DNA of 64,000 nucleotides from NCBI RefSeq assembly GCF_020532665.2, contig NZ_JAIWPG020000003.1:372001-436000 (forward strand), read 5' to 3'. The stretch comes from Lelliottia sp. WAP21 (lineage in GTDB: Bacteria > Pseudomonadota > Gammaproteobacteria > Enterobacterales > Enterobacteriaceae). The stretch's first letter is position 1; the number at the start of each line of letters is the position of its first letter. Shown piece after piece: positions 38,323-47,326 of this stretch. The notes beneath the pieces are model-generated. The model ran no database searches, was not told the origin of the DNA, and saw only the letters and a list, made by a program, of their open reading frames with translations. A program made the position numbers and the translations under genes.

Positions 38323-39364
38323 CCTCGCCCACCTCAGCCATTACTGGCCGATCGATGTTCTCCGCGCCCGTCTCAGAGTGATACAGGCAAATTTCCCGAG
38401 ACAGGGCACTTTGAGGATTCTCAACCGTCACCACCCGTTCACCGAGCGTGCTATAAGCCTGACGAATAGCGTCTTCAATCAAGTACGCTCCGCCACCGAC
38501 CAGATAGACCCGGTTCGGGTTCTTCGCAAATTTCCTGGCTTCGTAAGCGACCTGATCGCCCAGCTCCTGAATTTTAATCGCGATCTTCTCAAGGATCTCG
38601 TCGATCCGTGACTCGTCATTAATGACGCTTTTCACAAAATCCAGATCGTGACGGCGTTTGATCAATTCATTCGCCACCAGGTAGCTTGAATCACTGTCGG
38701 CGGCTGCCAGAAGCTTACGCGTCGCGTCAGTGACCATTGCCACACCAATTTCATTGTTCCCATAAATAGCCGAAACATCATCGAACTCACCAATGACCAC
38801 GCCCATATCGAGCGTGGTGCCGCCACAGTCAATGACCAGGGATTTGGTAAATTCATTCACATTAGAATTCAGCAGATGTGAAAGGGCCGCTGGCAGACTC
38901 TCCGGCATGACCTGAACGTCCACAATGCGGAACAGTTGCCCTTTGTTCAGGGTAATCTCGCGCATCAGGTTCTGGCGTTTTGCCTCAATGCGCTCTTCAT
39001 TACGCTGGCAGTCATCCGGGTTGTAAAACTGAGTGATCGGCAACGTCACAACCACTTCCACATCGCACGGCGTTAAGCCTGTTTGCAACAGCGCGTGATG
39101 TACCGCCAGCAGATTAAGGTCGTCATATTGATAGTCGATATGCGTGGTGGAGAGCGCCTTATCAGAGGTGGCATCATAGGTGTATTTGGTCGTGCCAATC
39201 GTATAGTTATGCACCGCCTGCCCCCTGAGCAGGGCCGCGCTTTTCCAGTCTTTGCGGAACGAGTTAGGTGAGACGACGGTTTTCAAGGTACCGTTCTCAA
39301 TCCAGCTAATTTTCACGTTGGTTGAGCCATCATCGATGGCGAATTTTTTACACATCAGGTTCAT
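38315..39364 (-). CDS. ParM/StbA-family actin-like ATPase
   Basis: A 349-residue actin-fold protein similar to plasmid R1 ParM throughout. Phosphate 1 is IDDGSTNVK (near residue 10), then SPNSF, VHHALL and VTLPIT segments, phosphate 2 VIDCGGTTLDMG (near 175), and the adenosine motif YLVGGGAYLI. ParM proteins form ATP-driven filaments that push DNA or other cargo bound by ParR. This copy is chromosomal and lies 20 bp after the NlpC/P60 gene, itself 10 bp after lafU, so it appears co-transcribed with lateral flagellar motor genes. A second ATG at 39355 is an alternative start. Confidence 0.88.
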   Translation of the reverse strand: MNLMCKKFAIDDGSTNVKISWIENGTLKTVVSPNSFRKDWKSAALLRGQAVHNYTIGTTKYTYDATSDKALSTTHIDYQYDDLNLLAVHHALLQTGLTPCDVEVVVTLPITQFYNPDDCQRNEERIEAKRQNLMREITLNKGQLFRIVDVQVMPESLPAALSHLLNSNVNEFTKSLVIDCGGTTLDMGVVIGEFDDVSAIYGNNEIGVAMVTDATRKLLAAADSDSSYLVANELIKRRHDLDFVKSVINDESRIDEILEKIAIKIQELGDQVAYEARKFAKNPNRVYLVGGGAYLIEDAIRQAYSTLGERVVTVENPQSALSREICLYHSETGAENIDRPVMAEVGEDA

Positions 39365-39384
39365 GAAATTATCTCAATCAAACT

Positions 39385-40212
39385 TTAATTAAGGGGCCAT
39401 CCCTGGCGGCGCATACCTGAGGAGGTATTCTGCGTCAGGCCCTGCGGTAACAGCACGGCCTCATCGGTTAATATCCGGCGCGCACCCAGATAGTGGTCTT
39501 GCCAGAAACTGTCGGAAAGTTGGCTGATTCGAATATTCAGCCCCGTGCGCGGAGCTTCAATGAATTGGTCCTCGCCCAGGTAAACCCCGACGTGATCGGC
39601 ACCGGGACGCTGGTTAATGTTGAAGAAGACCAGATCCCCGCGACGAAGACTGTCCTGTTTCACATGCCGAAGCGTCCGATCCTGATACATCCCGTTAGCG
39701 GTGCGCGGCAGGCTGCGGCTTAAGACCGGCTTAAACGCGTAAAAGACCAGACCGCTACAGTCGAACCCCTGTTCAGGGGTTGCGCCTCCCCAGACGTAGG
39801 GCTTGCCAATCTGCCGCTGCAACAGGTGGAGTACCTGCTTCAGTGAGGCCTGTAAGCGGGGACTGGTGTTCTCTCCCGGTAACGGTTCCCAGATCATATC
39901 GGTGGATAATGCGCCGGGCTGCCAGCGTGTGTGCATCGCCAGACGTTCACGATTTTCCTGCCGTTCCAGGCGGCGCTTTTCAGCGTCACGGCGCTTCTGT
40001 TCGGGCGTGATGGGAACCACAGCCAGACGCGTACGGTTCTTTTTCAGCAAGGCAGCCCGATTACGCATACGGGCTTTTATGGCACTCTCTTTCTCCGTTG
40101 CGACCACTTTTTCGCTACGCGGCGCAGCCTGTACGGAAAGGCTACATCCCGCCATAAGCACGGTGAAAAGGGCAATACCGGCGGCTTTCTGGAGAGGAAA
40201 CAGGGTAAACAT
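39385..40212 (-). CDS. NlpC/P60 (C40) cell-wall endopeptidase, probable lipoprotein
   Basis: A 275-residue exported protein: signal sequence with a lipobox-like LMAGC (C23), a basic coiled segment (about 35-95), then a C-terminal NlpC/P60 domain with catalytic C152 in FDCSGL and H207 in GADHVGVYLG. Such enzymes cut peptide stems or cross-links of peptidoglycan. The ATG at 40212 is preferred: it lies 10 bp after lafU and starts the signal peptide, while the in-frame extension to 40284 overlaps lafU. Operon position suggests a wall-remodelling task tied to the lateral flagellum. Confidence 0.87.
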   Translation of the reverse strand: MFTLFPLQKAAGIALFTVLMAGCSLSVQAAPRSEKVVATEKESAIKARMRNRAALLKKNRTRLAVVPITPEQKRRDAEKRRLERQENRERLAMHTRWQPGALSTDMIWEPLPGENTSPRLQASLKQVLHLLQRQIGKPYVWGGATPEQGFDCSGLVFYAFKPVLSRSLPRTANGMYQDRTLRHVKQDSLRRGDLVFFNINQRPGADHVGVYLGEDQFIEAPRTGLNIRISQLSDSFWQDHYLGARRILTDEAVLLPQGLTQNTSSGMRRQGWPLN

Positions 40213-40222
40213 CGTTAAACCA

Positions 40223-41149
40223 TTAGTTATTCTGGGAGAGGCGATCGGCAATCGGCTTAATGACCTTTTCACCGTGCTGACCAAAGAACTGATACAACGA
40301 TTCGCTGGCCGAACGGGTAAGCACCATGATCTCTATGCGTCGGTTCGCAGAGCTAAGGGGCTGCGACGGATCGATCAGCATCTGGTCCGCCATCCCACTC
40401 ACCTGCAATACCCGGCTCTGGTCCAGACCGGCATGGGTTAAGACCTTGCGCGCCTGCATCGCCCGCTCCCCTGACAGGTTCCAGTTGTTATACAGATCCT
40501 GATCGCGAAAACGGGTCGCATCCGTATGCCCGGTAATGATGATCTTGTTGTCGATCTTGTTCAGCTCAGGGGCAAATTCGGTTAACAGTCGTTTGAAAAA
40601 CGGAGTCAGGATCGCGCTGCTACGCTGGAACATTTCACGCTTTCGATCGTCGGTGATCAGGATCCGCAACCCCTGCGGCACGATCTCAATTTTAAGGTTC
40701 GACTGCGCATCATAGGCGGAGGTAATTTTCATGATGATCCGCGCCAGATCTTCAATTTCTCGCTGCGAACGTTGATTCACCTCGTCCAGACTCTCGCCTT
40801 TCGCGGCCGCCTGAATGGCTGCCGGTTGCGGCTTATCCTGTCGCGTTTTCGGCGTGCTGCGATCGTGCTTCTCGGTCACGGCGATTTTTCCCCCCACGCC
40901 GTTCGGCTGTGTAATGGATGAAAGCGTCTGACCATCAAAAATCGATTCACCGTTAAGCTGAGAAACGATCTCTTTACGCTCCTCCTCGGTGACCGATCCC
41001 ATGATCCACAGCACCATAAAGAGCGCCATCATCGCCAGGGTAAAGTCGGCAAAGGCAACCTTCCATGCGCCGCCATGAAAAGTATCGTGGCTTTTGCGCG
41101 AGGAGCGTTTGATGATGGTGGTATGTTCTTTTCCGCGAGAGCCACGCAT
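40223..41149 (-). CDS. lafU: LafU, lateral flagellar motor protein MotB
   Basis: A 308-residue stator protein: cytoplasmic basic tail, one membrane span (33-52) with the proton/ion-channel aspartate D35 in ADFTLAMMALF, and a C-terminal OmpA-like peptidoglycan-binding domain (about 170-295) with TGHTDATRFRDQ and NRRIEIMV. With LafT it forms the stator. Its start overlaps the lafT stop (TGATG). It appears intact, unlike the truncated lafU remnant of E. coli K-12. Confidence 0.94.
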   Translation of the reverse strand: MRGSRGKEHTTIIKRSSRKSHDTFHGGAWKVAFADFTLAMMALFMVLWIMGSVTEEERKEIVSQLNGESIFDGQTLSSITQPNGVGGKIAVTEKHDRSTPKTRQDKPQPAAIQAAAKGESLDEVNQRSQREIEDLARIIMKITSAYDAQSNLKIEIVPQGLRILITDDRKREMFQRSSAILTPFFKRLLTEFAPELNKIDNKIIITGHTDATRFRDQDLYNNWNLSGERAMQARKVLTHAGLDQSRVLQVSGMADQMLIDPSQPLSSANRRIEIMVLTRSASESLYQFFGQHGEKVIKPIADRLSQNN

Positions 41150-42012
41150 CAGGCGTCACCCGTCATTTGATTCACCCATCCATCCAGGGTGGCGAACGTC
41201 GGTTTAGAGTCCAGCGGTAACATTTTTCGGCCCGCATCCACTGCCAACAGCGTCGGCTTTCCGGCCACGTGATTGACCAGTACCGTTCGCACGCACTCGA
41301 TGACCGCCATCTGTTTTTTGGTACGCTGTTCCATGGCATTCGCCACCGGATCCATCAGGCAATAGCAGAAGAAAACGCCGAGGAAGGTGCCCACCAGCGC
41401 GGCGGCCACTTTGACGCCGATAATGGCGATAGAGCCATCAATGGACTGCATGGTGATAATGATCCCGAGTACAGCGGCACAGATACCAAAACCGGGCATT
41501 GCCTCTGCCGTACGCTGCAAGGAACGAGAGGGCTGAAGCAGGTTTTCTTCCATCGCGACCAGCTCTTGTTCCAGTATCCCTTCCAGCTCGTGCTCGTTGA
41601 TTTTGCCCATCGCCATCAGACGGAAGTTATCCGCGATAAACGTAATGATCCCTTTGTTTTGCAAAATCAGCGGGTATTTCTGAAATAACGGGCTGCTTTC
41701 CGGCACTTCGATATGCTCATCGAGCACCTTAAGTCCGCCGTCCTGCACCAGTTCAAGCAGTTCATACAACAGCATCAACAGCTGACGCTGATACTCATCG
41801 GTATACTCGTTTTTGCGCATGATGCCGCGAAACTGCTGGTACATCTCCACCAGCACTGGCTTAGGGTTAGCCAGCACCATTGCGCCGAGACCTGCCCCGA
41901 GAATAATAATGATCTCACCCGGCTGCCAGAATGAAGAGAGCCGCCCGCCGGACATGATAAAACCGCCTACGACGCAGGCAAAAATAATGAAAATACCGAG
42001 AAACTTTTGCAT
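41149..42012 (-). CDS. lafT: LafT, lateral flagellar motor protein MotA
   Basis: A 287-residue MotA-type stator protein with four membrane spans (about 2-20, 30-50, 165-190, 198-220), the cytoplasmic loop between spans 2 and 3, and conserved proline-containing MPGFGICAAVLGII. The start at 42012 is preceded by AAAGGTAT and lies 7 bp after lafS; an open extension to 42096 runs antisense-free into lafS and is not used. It forms the rotary stator with LafU. Confidence 0.94.
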   Translation of the reverse strand: MQKFLGIFIIFACVVGGFIMSGGRLSSFWQPGEIIIILGAGLGAMVLANPKPVLVEMYQQFRGIMRKNEYTDEYQRQLLMLLYELLELVQDGGLKVLDEHIEVPESSPLFQKYPLILQNKGIITFIADNFRLMAMGKINEHELEGILEQELVAMEENLLQPSRSLQRTAEAMPGFGICAAVLGIIITMQSIDGSIAIIGVKVAAALVGTFLGVFFCYCLMDPVANAMEQRTKKQMAVIECVRTVLVNHVAGKPTLLAVDAGRKMLPLDSKPTFATLDGWVNQMTGDA

Positions 42013-42019
42013 ATACCTT

Positions 42020-42715
42020 TCACTTCTGGAAAAAACACTGGATCTTTTGAGCGATCTTTTTATTGAGCTGACAGACGCGCGCCTCAGTGAGATCAAGGAC
42101 TAACGCAATTTCCTTCAGACTCATTTCCTGCTGGTAATAGAGCGTAAGAATCAATTGTTCACGCTCATCAAGGCTTGCCAGCGCAGCCCTTAACGTACCG
42201 CTGGTGACCATTTCATCCTCCAGCGAACGGCTATTCAGCGTGCCGTGAAGTGCATCCTCGCCTAATAAGTCATCAAGACTTTCCAGGGTTTTGGCGCAAT
42301 CCAGCAGTAAATACTCGTGGTATTCGTCGGCTGTGATGGACAAATGTTTGCTGATATCGTCGAAGTCCGGCGTTCTGCCCAGCTTGCGTGTGATTTCGCG
42401 GATGGCGTCGTTGATTTTGTGGCTTTTCTGCCGCAAGCGACGCGGGCGCCAGTCCAGCTCACGTAACTCGTCCAGCACGGCTCCGCGTATACGCTGAGCG
42501 GCATAGGCGCCAAACTGTTCGTCAGGATGACCATAGCGACGCAAAGCGGTCAGTAGCCCCATCAGGGCTATTTGCTCCATGTCGTCTCTGTCCATGACGC
42601 TGCTGGTCTGCCACGCGAGCTGTTTTACCACCCGATAGACCAGCGGCAGATAGTCGTTGACGTAGCGCGCCTCCTCCGCCGGGGTCAGCGTGTCATCCGC
42701 AATAAAATCCATCAT
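42020..42715 (-). CDS. lafS: LafS, lateral flagellar sigma28 factor
   Basis: A 231-residue FliA-type sigma factor with region 2 (YLPLVYRVVKQLAWQ ... DDMEQIALMGLLTALRRY), region 3 and region 4 (LILTLYYQQEMSLKEIALVLDLTEARVCQL). It directs RNA polymerase to late lateral genes such as lafA, held in check by the anti-sigma factor LfgM. Candidate target promoters with TAAG-N15-GYCGCTTT are visible before lafA and lfgM. It lies in the lafB-lafU operon between the FliL-like and motor genes. Confidence 0.93.
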   Translation of the reverse strand: MMDFIADDTLTPAEEARYVNDYLPLVYRVVKQLAWQTSSVMDRDDMEQIALMGLLTALRRYGHPDEQFGAYAAQRIRGAVLDELRELDWRPRRLRQKSHKINDAIREITRKLGRTPDFDDISKHLSITADEYHEYLLLDCAKTLESLDDLLGEDALHGTLNSRSLEDEMVTSGTLRAALASLDEREQLILTLYYQQEMSLKEIALVLDLTEARVCQLNKKIAQKIQCFFQK

Positions 42716-42734
42716 TTCTCTTTGTGACCGTGAC

Positions 42735-43202
42735 TTACTGGAAAACCATTTTGCTGATGATCACGTCTTTAAACGGCATCCGCGTCTTCAGACTCTTCAT
42801 GCGCTCGGTGTACGCATTCATCAGCATGCCGCGCAGGTCTTCTACGCTCATTTCACGTACGGCGTCGTAATCCATCGCCGAAAGCAGCGTAACGGTGGCA
42901 CCACGAATAGCCGGTGACAGCTCTTCGGCACGATGTGTATCCGCCGCGGAATCGGTGGTTAAAGCCAGCGCAAGGAGCAAATACCGTTCAGAATCGCCAC
43001 GGCTTTTTAACGTCACCACCACGTTTTTAATTTCAACAAACTCCACGAAGCTCTCATCCGAGGAGGCAAAGAACTGGCTAATCATCGAGCTTTTATTCTC
43101 GTCCTGGCTCAGAAGATGGGTACCCAGAACGGTAAGCACGGCAGCGAAGATCGCGGCGATAAGGGCGATAACCAGCCCTAAAGAAAAGGTCTTAATTGTC
43201 AT
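42735..43202 (-). CDS. lafF: LafF, FliL-like basal body protein
   Basis: A 155-residue protein with an N-terminal membrane span (about 7-28) and a periplasmic FliL domain ending in DVIISKMVFQ, typical of FliL tails. FliL surrounds and stabilises the stator units. It lies 11 bp downstream of lafE and 19 bp upstream of lafS. Low sequence conservation is normal in this family; the identification rests on the topology, C-terminal pattern and the lateral cluster order. Confidence 0.85.
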   Translation of the reverse strand: MTIKTFSLGLVIALIAAIFAAVLTVLGTHLLSQDENKSSMISQFFASSDESFVEFVEIKNVVVTLKSRGDSERYLLLALALTTDSAADTHRAEELSPAIRGATVTLLSAMDYDAVREMSVEDLRGMLMNAYTERMKSLKTRMPFKDVIISKMVFQ

Positions 43203-43213
43203 AATGTGTCTGT

Positions 43214-44263
43214 TTACACCGTAAGTAGTACTGAATCGTCTTTGCCAGCCGTGGACTGTTCGTCGTCTGCAACGACCTCCAGAGCAGCACCGGGGGCGTT
43301 CTGTTGAGCAGGCATCTGCTGACCACGCCCTGACTGCTGTTGGCCCGACTGTGTGGAGACCTGCACGTTAACCTGAACAAAATTTTGTTCCGTCAGACTC
43401 TGGCGCAGTTCCTGACTGATCTGCTGAAGCGCCCGATAGGTTTCCCCGTTGCTGGCGCTGATATGTACCTGCATCCGTCCGTTTTCGATTTGCAGCGAAA
43501 TATCCACTTTGCCCATCTCTGGCGGGTCGAGACGGATCGTGGCATGCTGAACCTGATTTCTGACCTGAAGCTGCAAGCGATCGTTGAGCGCGCTATGAAG
43601 CTGCTGCGCCCACTTCGCCTCGGAAGTATCCAGCTTGACTGGCGGCAGGTTAACCGTTTGTTTCTCCATCGCAGCCGTAAAGGTTTGAACGCCTGTCGGC
43701 TGCCCGGCCGTGGCCGGCAATGACGTTGCCAGAGTCTTGACGAGGTCAACCGCCGTCGGTTTTACGCCCTCCAGGACAGGCTCTGGCGTGAGACTGAGCG
43801 GGGCGGGCTGCGCGTTAGCGTTCATCGGGGCAGAAGACGGGATCGGGCCTGCCGACAGGTTCTGCCTCTTTAGCGACTCCCCCGTCTGCGTCACGCCTAT
43901 CTGGGCGGCATTAAGCGTTTTCACGGGCATCTGGCTTGCCATCAGCAATGCATCCAGGAGCTGCTGCGGAGCGTCAATCGAGGTCGTTGCGCCCACCCGC
44001 TCGGCCTCCGTCGGCCTCTCTTCCTCTTCGTCGTCGGCTTTTACTCCGACCATCACCATCCTGTTTTCACGCGGTTGTTCGCCGCCCGTCAGGTTCTGGA
44101 TCAGAGCAAGCAGTGCATCGTTAAAGGCCGGCGCCGTCTGGCTGTCCGTCTCGTTGCCTGGCTGCGCCGCTGTCGTATCGGGTGACTGAGACTGGGCCGG
44201 CGCGATGCCGACAGGGTCGCTGGCAAGCGGCAATAACGAGAGGTGCGAAAGCGCCAGGTTCAT
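43214..44263 (-). CDS. lafE: LafE, hook-length control protein (FliK-like)
   Basis: A 349-residue secreted protein rich in proline, alanine and glutamine in the first two thirds (the molecular ruler) and with a C-terminal FliK/Flg_hook domain (about 225-305) containing ATIRLDPPEMGKVDISLQIE. It measures hook length and switches export specificity through FlhB. Its start overlaps the lafD stop by 4 bp. The C-terminal 40 residues are Q/G-rich and look disordered. Confidence 0.9.
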   Translation of the reverse strand: MNLALSHLSLLPLASDPVGIAPAQSQSPDTTAAQPGNETDSQTAPAFNDALLALIQNLTGGEQPRENRMVMVGVKADDEEEERPTEAERVGATTSIDAPQQLLDALLMASQMPVKTLNAAQIGVTQTGESLKRQNLSAGPIPSSAPMNANAQPAPLSLTPEPVLEGVKPTAVDLVKTLATSLPATAGQPTGVQTFTAAMEKQTVNLPPVKLDTSEAKWAQQLHSALNDRLQLQVRNQVQHATIRLDPPEMGKVDISLQIENGRMQVHISASNGETYRALQQISQELRQSLTEQNFVQVNVQVSTQSGQQQSGRGQQMPAQQNAPGAALEVVADDEQSTAGKDDSVLLTV

Positions 44264-44568
44264 CGCCCGAAATCCTCGACATCCGCAAATTGCGCATAGG
44301 CTGTCGCCCCTTCACGATTACGCCGGGCCGTCGCCATCTGCACTTCCAGTTTCTCACTCTGCTCTTTGCAGTACTGGCTGACCGTCGCGTGGGTCTGTCG
44401 CAGCTGCTCTAACGCTTCACGTTTTGCGCCGTTCAGAGGTTGGCCTTTGACTGACGTCAGTAGCGCAGCAATTTGTGCGTCAATCGCCTGCATGTCAGGC
44501 CAGTTATGCTGGCTGGCCGACTGTGCAAGGGAGCGCGCCAGATAACGCATCACCTGGACATCATCCAT
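44260..44568 (-). CDS. lafD: LafD, small lateral flagellar protein
   Basis: About 102 residues, mostly helical and charged, with no recognisable domain beyond a FliT-like helical pattern. Position between FliS-like lafC and FliK-like lafE matches lafD of lateral clusters, where it is thought to be a FliT-type chaperone. The start is uncertain: 44568 (MDDVQVMRYL) overlaps lafC by 8 bp and is preferred; 44595 would overlap it by 35 bp. Confidence 0.7.
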   Translation of the reverse strand: MDDVQVMRYLARSLAQSASQHNWPDMQAIDAQIAALLTSVKGQPLNGAKREALEQLRQTHATVSQYCKEQSEKLEVQMATARRNREGATAYAQFADVEDFGR

Positions 44569-44956
44569 TTTGCTGTCCCATTTTTTCCCAGCCATCCTGA
44601 AGATTGCCGAGAATCACTTCGACCTCTTCGATGTGTGCCACAGAGAGCTTGTGGCTGGCATCGTAAAGGCGATACACGCAGTAGTCGTAAAGGTTGGCCA
44701 GGCTCAATGCCAGCTCGCCACCTTTATCAAAATCGAGTGAACTGGTGAGCGCATTCAGGATATCGATGCACTTATTAATGCTCTGCACTTTGCGGTCATA
44801 CCGGCGTGCGGCAATGTGGCTTTTTGCCCTGACCAGTTCGTCCATCAGACCGTTAAAAAGCATCAACACCAGCTGGTGCGGATTCGCGGCGGCCGCCTGA
44901 ATCGCCAAATCAGATTGCTGATAGTGGCCGTAACCCTGCTGTTCGTTCCCGTACAT
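44561..44956 (-). CDS. lafC: LafC, flagellin export chaperone FliS-like
   Basis: A 131-residue four-helix FliS-type chaperone, beginning with QQSDLAIQAAAANPHQLVLMLFNG, which is the family hallmark. FliS binds the C-terminal tail of flagellin and keeps it unfolded until export. It lies 15 bp after lafB (the cap gene) in the class II operon. Confidence 0.93.
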   Translation of the reverse strand: MYGNEQQGYGHYQQSDLAIQAAAANPHQLVLMLFNGLMDELVRAKSHIAARRYDRKVQSINKCIDILNALTSSLDFDKGGELALSLANLYDYCVYRLYDASHKLSVAHIEEVEVILGNLQDGWEKMGQQNG

Positions 44957-44971
44957 AAAAACTAAGATCCC

Positions 44972-46276
44972 TTAAGCTAAACCAAACATACTCATGGTGT
45001 TGTTCATCTGAGACATCGCCTGCTGTAACTGCGTGAATTGCTTCAGGTAGCGGTTGTAGGAGGAGTCGTAACGCGAATTCATGGCTTCCGTTTTGGTATC
45101 AATATCTTTCTGCTGACGGTCCAGCACCTCCTGACGCCCCTTCAACAAGCCATTACTGGAATTGAGATAACGGTCGAGGGATTTGTCCATGCTGGTCAGC
45201 ATGCCTTCTTTGCCATTGAACAAATCATTCAGCTTCTGTGGATCGGCTTTAATCGCCTCGTCGAGCTTCTTGCTGTCTATTTGCAGCTTGCCCTCTCTGT
45301 CAGCCGTAATACCGAAATCAGACATACGCTTGCCGCCAAACATCTGGCGCATCACGTCATTTAATTCGCGATCAAGGGAAGACATCGTGGCATCACCGGC
45401 AAAGGCGCCGCGCGTTTCATCGTCGCCATTGCCGCTTTTGGTGAGTTTGGTCAACGTGTCCTGGAGGGTGTTGTAAGAATCAATAAACGTCTGAAGCTGC
45501 TCTTTGGTTCCGGTGCTGTCAGTCCCCACTGAAATCGTCAGTGGTTTATTATTTTCCGTTACGGAAGTGAGCTCGATGGTGACACCGTCGATGAGGCTAT
45601 CCAGGGTGTTAGAGCTGTTGGTGAAGGTCATTTCCCCCATGGTGATCTCTGAATCCGATGCCTGGGAAATCACTTTGGCATTCGCAGAATCAAAGCCCGC
45701 CGTCCCACTCACAGCAATCGTATTTTTTGCGCCGCTTTCATCGCTGCTCAGCATCATGGTCACTTTGCCATCGGTGCGAATGAGCGACGCGGTGACACCT
45801 GGGTTGTCTTTATCGCCGTTGATGGCTTTCGTCAAATCACTGAGGCTTTCCATCTCATCAAGATTGACGGTAATAGTCTTGGCATTGCTGCCTTCACCCA
45901 GGGTGATATCCATCGTACCGGAGGCATTTTTGATGGATTCATCGGACATTTCGTCAAAGCCGATCTGATGAGCAGAGGCTAATTTATTGACTTCAATGTT
46001 GTAGGTGCCTTTCAGCGCGCTGGAGTTCGCGGTCACGCTGGCAATGCCTTCGCGATTGAGGCTGACGGCATTTTTCAGCATGCCATCGCCGGTTCCGTTC
46101 AGGCCGCTCATGGCGGTGCGGAAATCGGTCAGGGCCGTTTTCAACGCATCAAGCGCCTTTTTCTGCGAATCCATCGTCGAGGTTTTGGTTTTGAGCTGGT
46201 TTTGCAATGACAAGATGTCGTAAGTCGCCAGCTGCTGAGCCAGAGTCTGGGGATCGATGCTGCTAAAATCTGCCAT
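44972..46276 (-). CDS. lafB: LafB, lateral flagellar cap protein (FliD-like)
   Basis: A 434-residue filament cap protein with FliD_N (SSIDPQTLAQQLATYDI) and FliD_C domains and a coiled C-terminal end containing KQFTQLQQAMSQMNNTM. It caps the growing filament and promotes flagellin folding. The start MADFSSID at 46276 has GGAGA upstream; seven extra codons to 46297 lie in the leader. A strong sigma54 promoter lies just before it, making it the head of the operon that runs through lafU. Confidence 0.93.
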   Translation of the reverse strand: MADFSSIDPQTLAQQLATYDILSLQNQLKTKTSTMDSQKKALDALKTALTDFRTAMSGLNGTGDGMLKNAVSLNREGIASVTANSSALKGTYNIEVNKLASAHQIGFDEMSDESIKNASGTMDITLGEGSNAKTITVNLDEMESLSDLTKAINGDKDNPGVTASLIRTDGKVTMMLSSDESGAKNTIAVSGTAGFDSANAKVISQASDSEITMGEMTFTNSSNTLDSLIDGVTIELTSVTENNKPLTISVGTDSTGTKEQLQTFIDSYNTLQDTLTKLTKSGNGDDETRGAFAGDATMSSLDRELNDVMRQMFGGKRMSDFGITADREGKLQIDSKKLDEAIKADPQKLNDLFNGKEGMLTSMDKSLDRYLNSSNGLLKGRQEVLDRQQKDIDTKTEAMNSRYDSSYNRYLKQFTQLQQAMSQMNNTMSMFGLA

Positions 46277-46322
46277 GTGAGTGTTCTCCGTTCGCACCTG
46301 TTGCTAAACCATACTGTTTAAA

Positions 46323-46338
46323 TGCAACCATCGTGCCA
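46323..46338 (-). promoter_or_regulatory. sigma54 promoter of lafB
   Basis: Minus-strand TGGCACGATGGTTGCA is a full match to the -24/-12 consensus TGGCACG-N4-TTGCA, with GG and GC 10 bases apart. It lies about 47 bp before the lafB start. The lfgB promoter is the same except for one spacer base. Confidence 0.92.
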
Positions 46339-46433
46339 ATTTTTATTTAACTAAAATTCAATAGCTTATATTGCGGAAGGAAGGCGACTTTCCCCGGATG
46401 GGAAGAAGACAGGAAGGGAAATGCCGCAAACAA

Positions 46434-46457
46434 AAACACCGCCTGACAGCGGTGTTT
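46434..46457 (-). terminator. lafA terminator
   Basis: Minus-strand stem AAACACCGC / GCGGTGTTT around a 6-base loop, followed by T-rich sequence, 17 bp after the flagellin stop. Confidence 0.88.
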
Positions 46458-46474
46458 TTTAACGGTGTAAGGAA

Positions 46475-47326
46475 TTAGCCCAGCAGGGACATCACCATAC
46501 CGGACATGCTGTTGGACTGTTTCAGCATGGACATACTGGTCTGAGCCAGCATCTGGTTACGCGTCATGCTGGAGGCTTCAGAAGCAAAGTCCGCGTCGCG
46601 AATATTACCCAGGGCCAGGTCAGTGTTGTCTTTCATGTTTGCCAGGTTAGCCGCGGTGTGGCCCAGACGGTTGATGTTCGCACCCAGTTTGGAACGCAGG
46701 GTACCCACCTGAGAGATTGCGCTTTCAATGTTGCCAATCATATTCTGCGCACCCGAAACGGTGGTCAGCGTAGCGCCAGATGCGGTCAACGCCCCCATAC
46801 CGCTTGCGCCCTGAACGGCTTTCAGCTCGGTATTCACGTCCAGTTTAAGGGTTTCATTTTTAGATGCACCGATCTGGAAGTTCATCTCTTTTGTGAATTT
46901 ACCGCCGCTAGCAAACAGACCTTCACCGGCGTATTTGGTGTTGTCCATGATATTTGAAAGCTCTTTATTCAGTTCGTCCATCTCAGACTGCAGCGCCTGA
47001 CGATCTTCAGCACCATTGGTGTCGTTCGCAGCCTGCGTAGCGAGGTCTTTCATGCGGTACATGATGTTGCTTACTTCATCAAAAGCACCTTCTGCCGTTT
47101 GCAGCAGGGCAGTCGCGTCGGAGATGTTGCGCTGTGCAACACCCATACCGTTAGTCTGGCCCTGAAGACGGGTTGCAATTTGCAGACCAGCCGCATCATC
47201 AGCAGCAGAGTTAATACGTTTACCGGTACCCAGACGCTCCATCGCGGTGGACAGCATGCTGTTGGATTTATTCAGCGCATTAACGGAAGCCATGGAAGAG
47301 GCGTTAGTAAAAATAGAAAGTGCCAT
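46475..47326 (-). CDS. lafA: LafA, lateral flagellin
   Basis: A 283-residue flagellin with complete D0/D1 ends: N-terminal NASSMASVNALNKSNSMLSTAMERLGTGKRINSA pattern and C-terminal ...ASSMTRNQMLAQTSMSMLKQSNSM. The variable central part (about 140-200) is short and lysine-rich (for example KFTKEM, KNETLKLD), so D2/D3 outer domains are nearly absent, usual for lateral flagellins. Surface lysines are potential targets of the FliB-like methylase encoded at 62274. AGGAG precedes the ATG. A sigma28-type promoter lies about 180 bp upstream. Confidence 0.96.
   Translation of the reverse strand: MALSIFTNASSMASVNALNKSNSMLSTAMERLGTGKRINSAADDAAGLQIATRLQGQTNGMGVAQRNISDATALLQTAEGAFDEVSNIMYRMKDLATQAANDTNGAEDRQALQSEMDELNKELSNIMDNTKYAGEGLFASGGKFTKEMNFQIGASKNETLKLDVNTELKAVQGASGMGALTASGATLTTVSGAQNMIGNIESAISQVGTLRSKLGANINRLGHTAANLANMKDNTDLALGNIRDADFASEASSMTRNQMLAQTSMSMLKQSNSMSGMVMSLLG

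Noticed and set aside
37623-39384. Possible integrated plasmid with replication genes
   Set aside because: ParM and ParR-like genes are present, but no replication initiator, transfer or integrase gene is nearby, and the genes follow lafU on one strand.
40223-41149. lafU as a pseudogene, as in E. coli K-12
   Set aside because: The frame is complete with membrane span, channel aspartate and OmpA-like domain.
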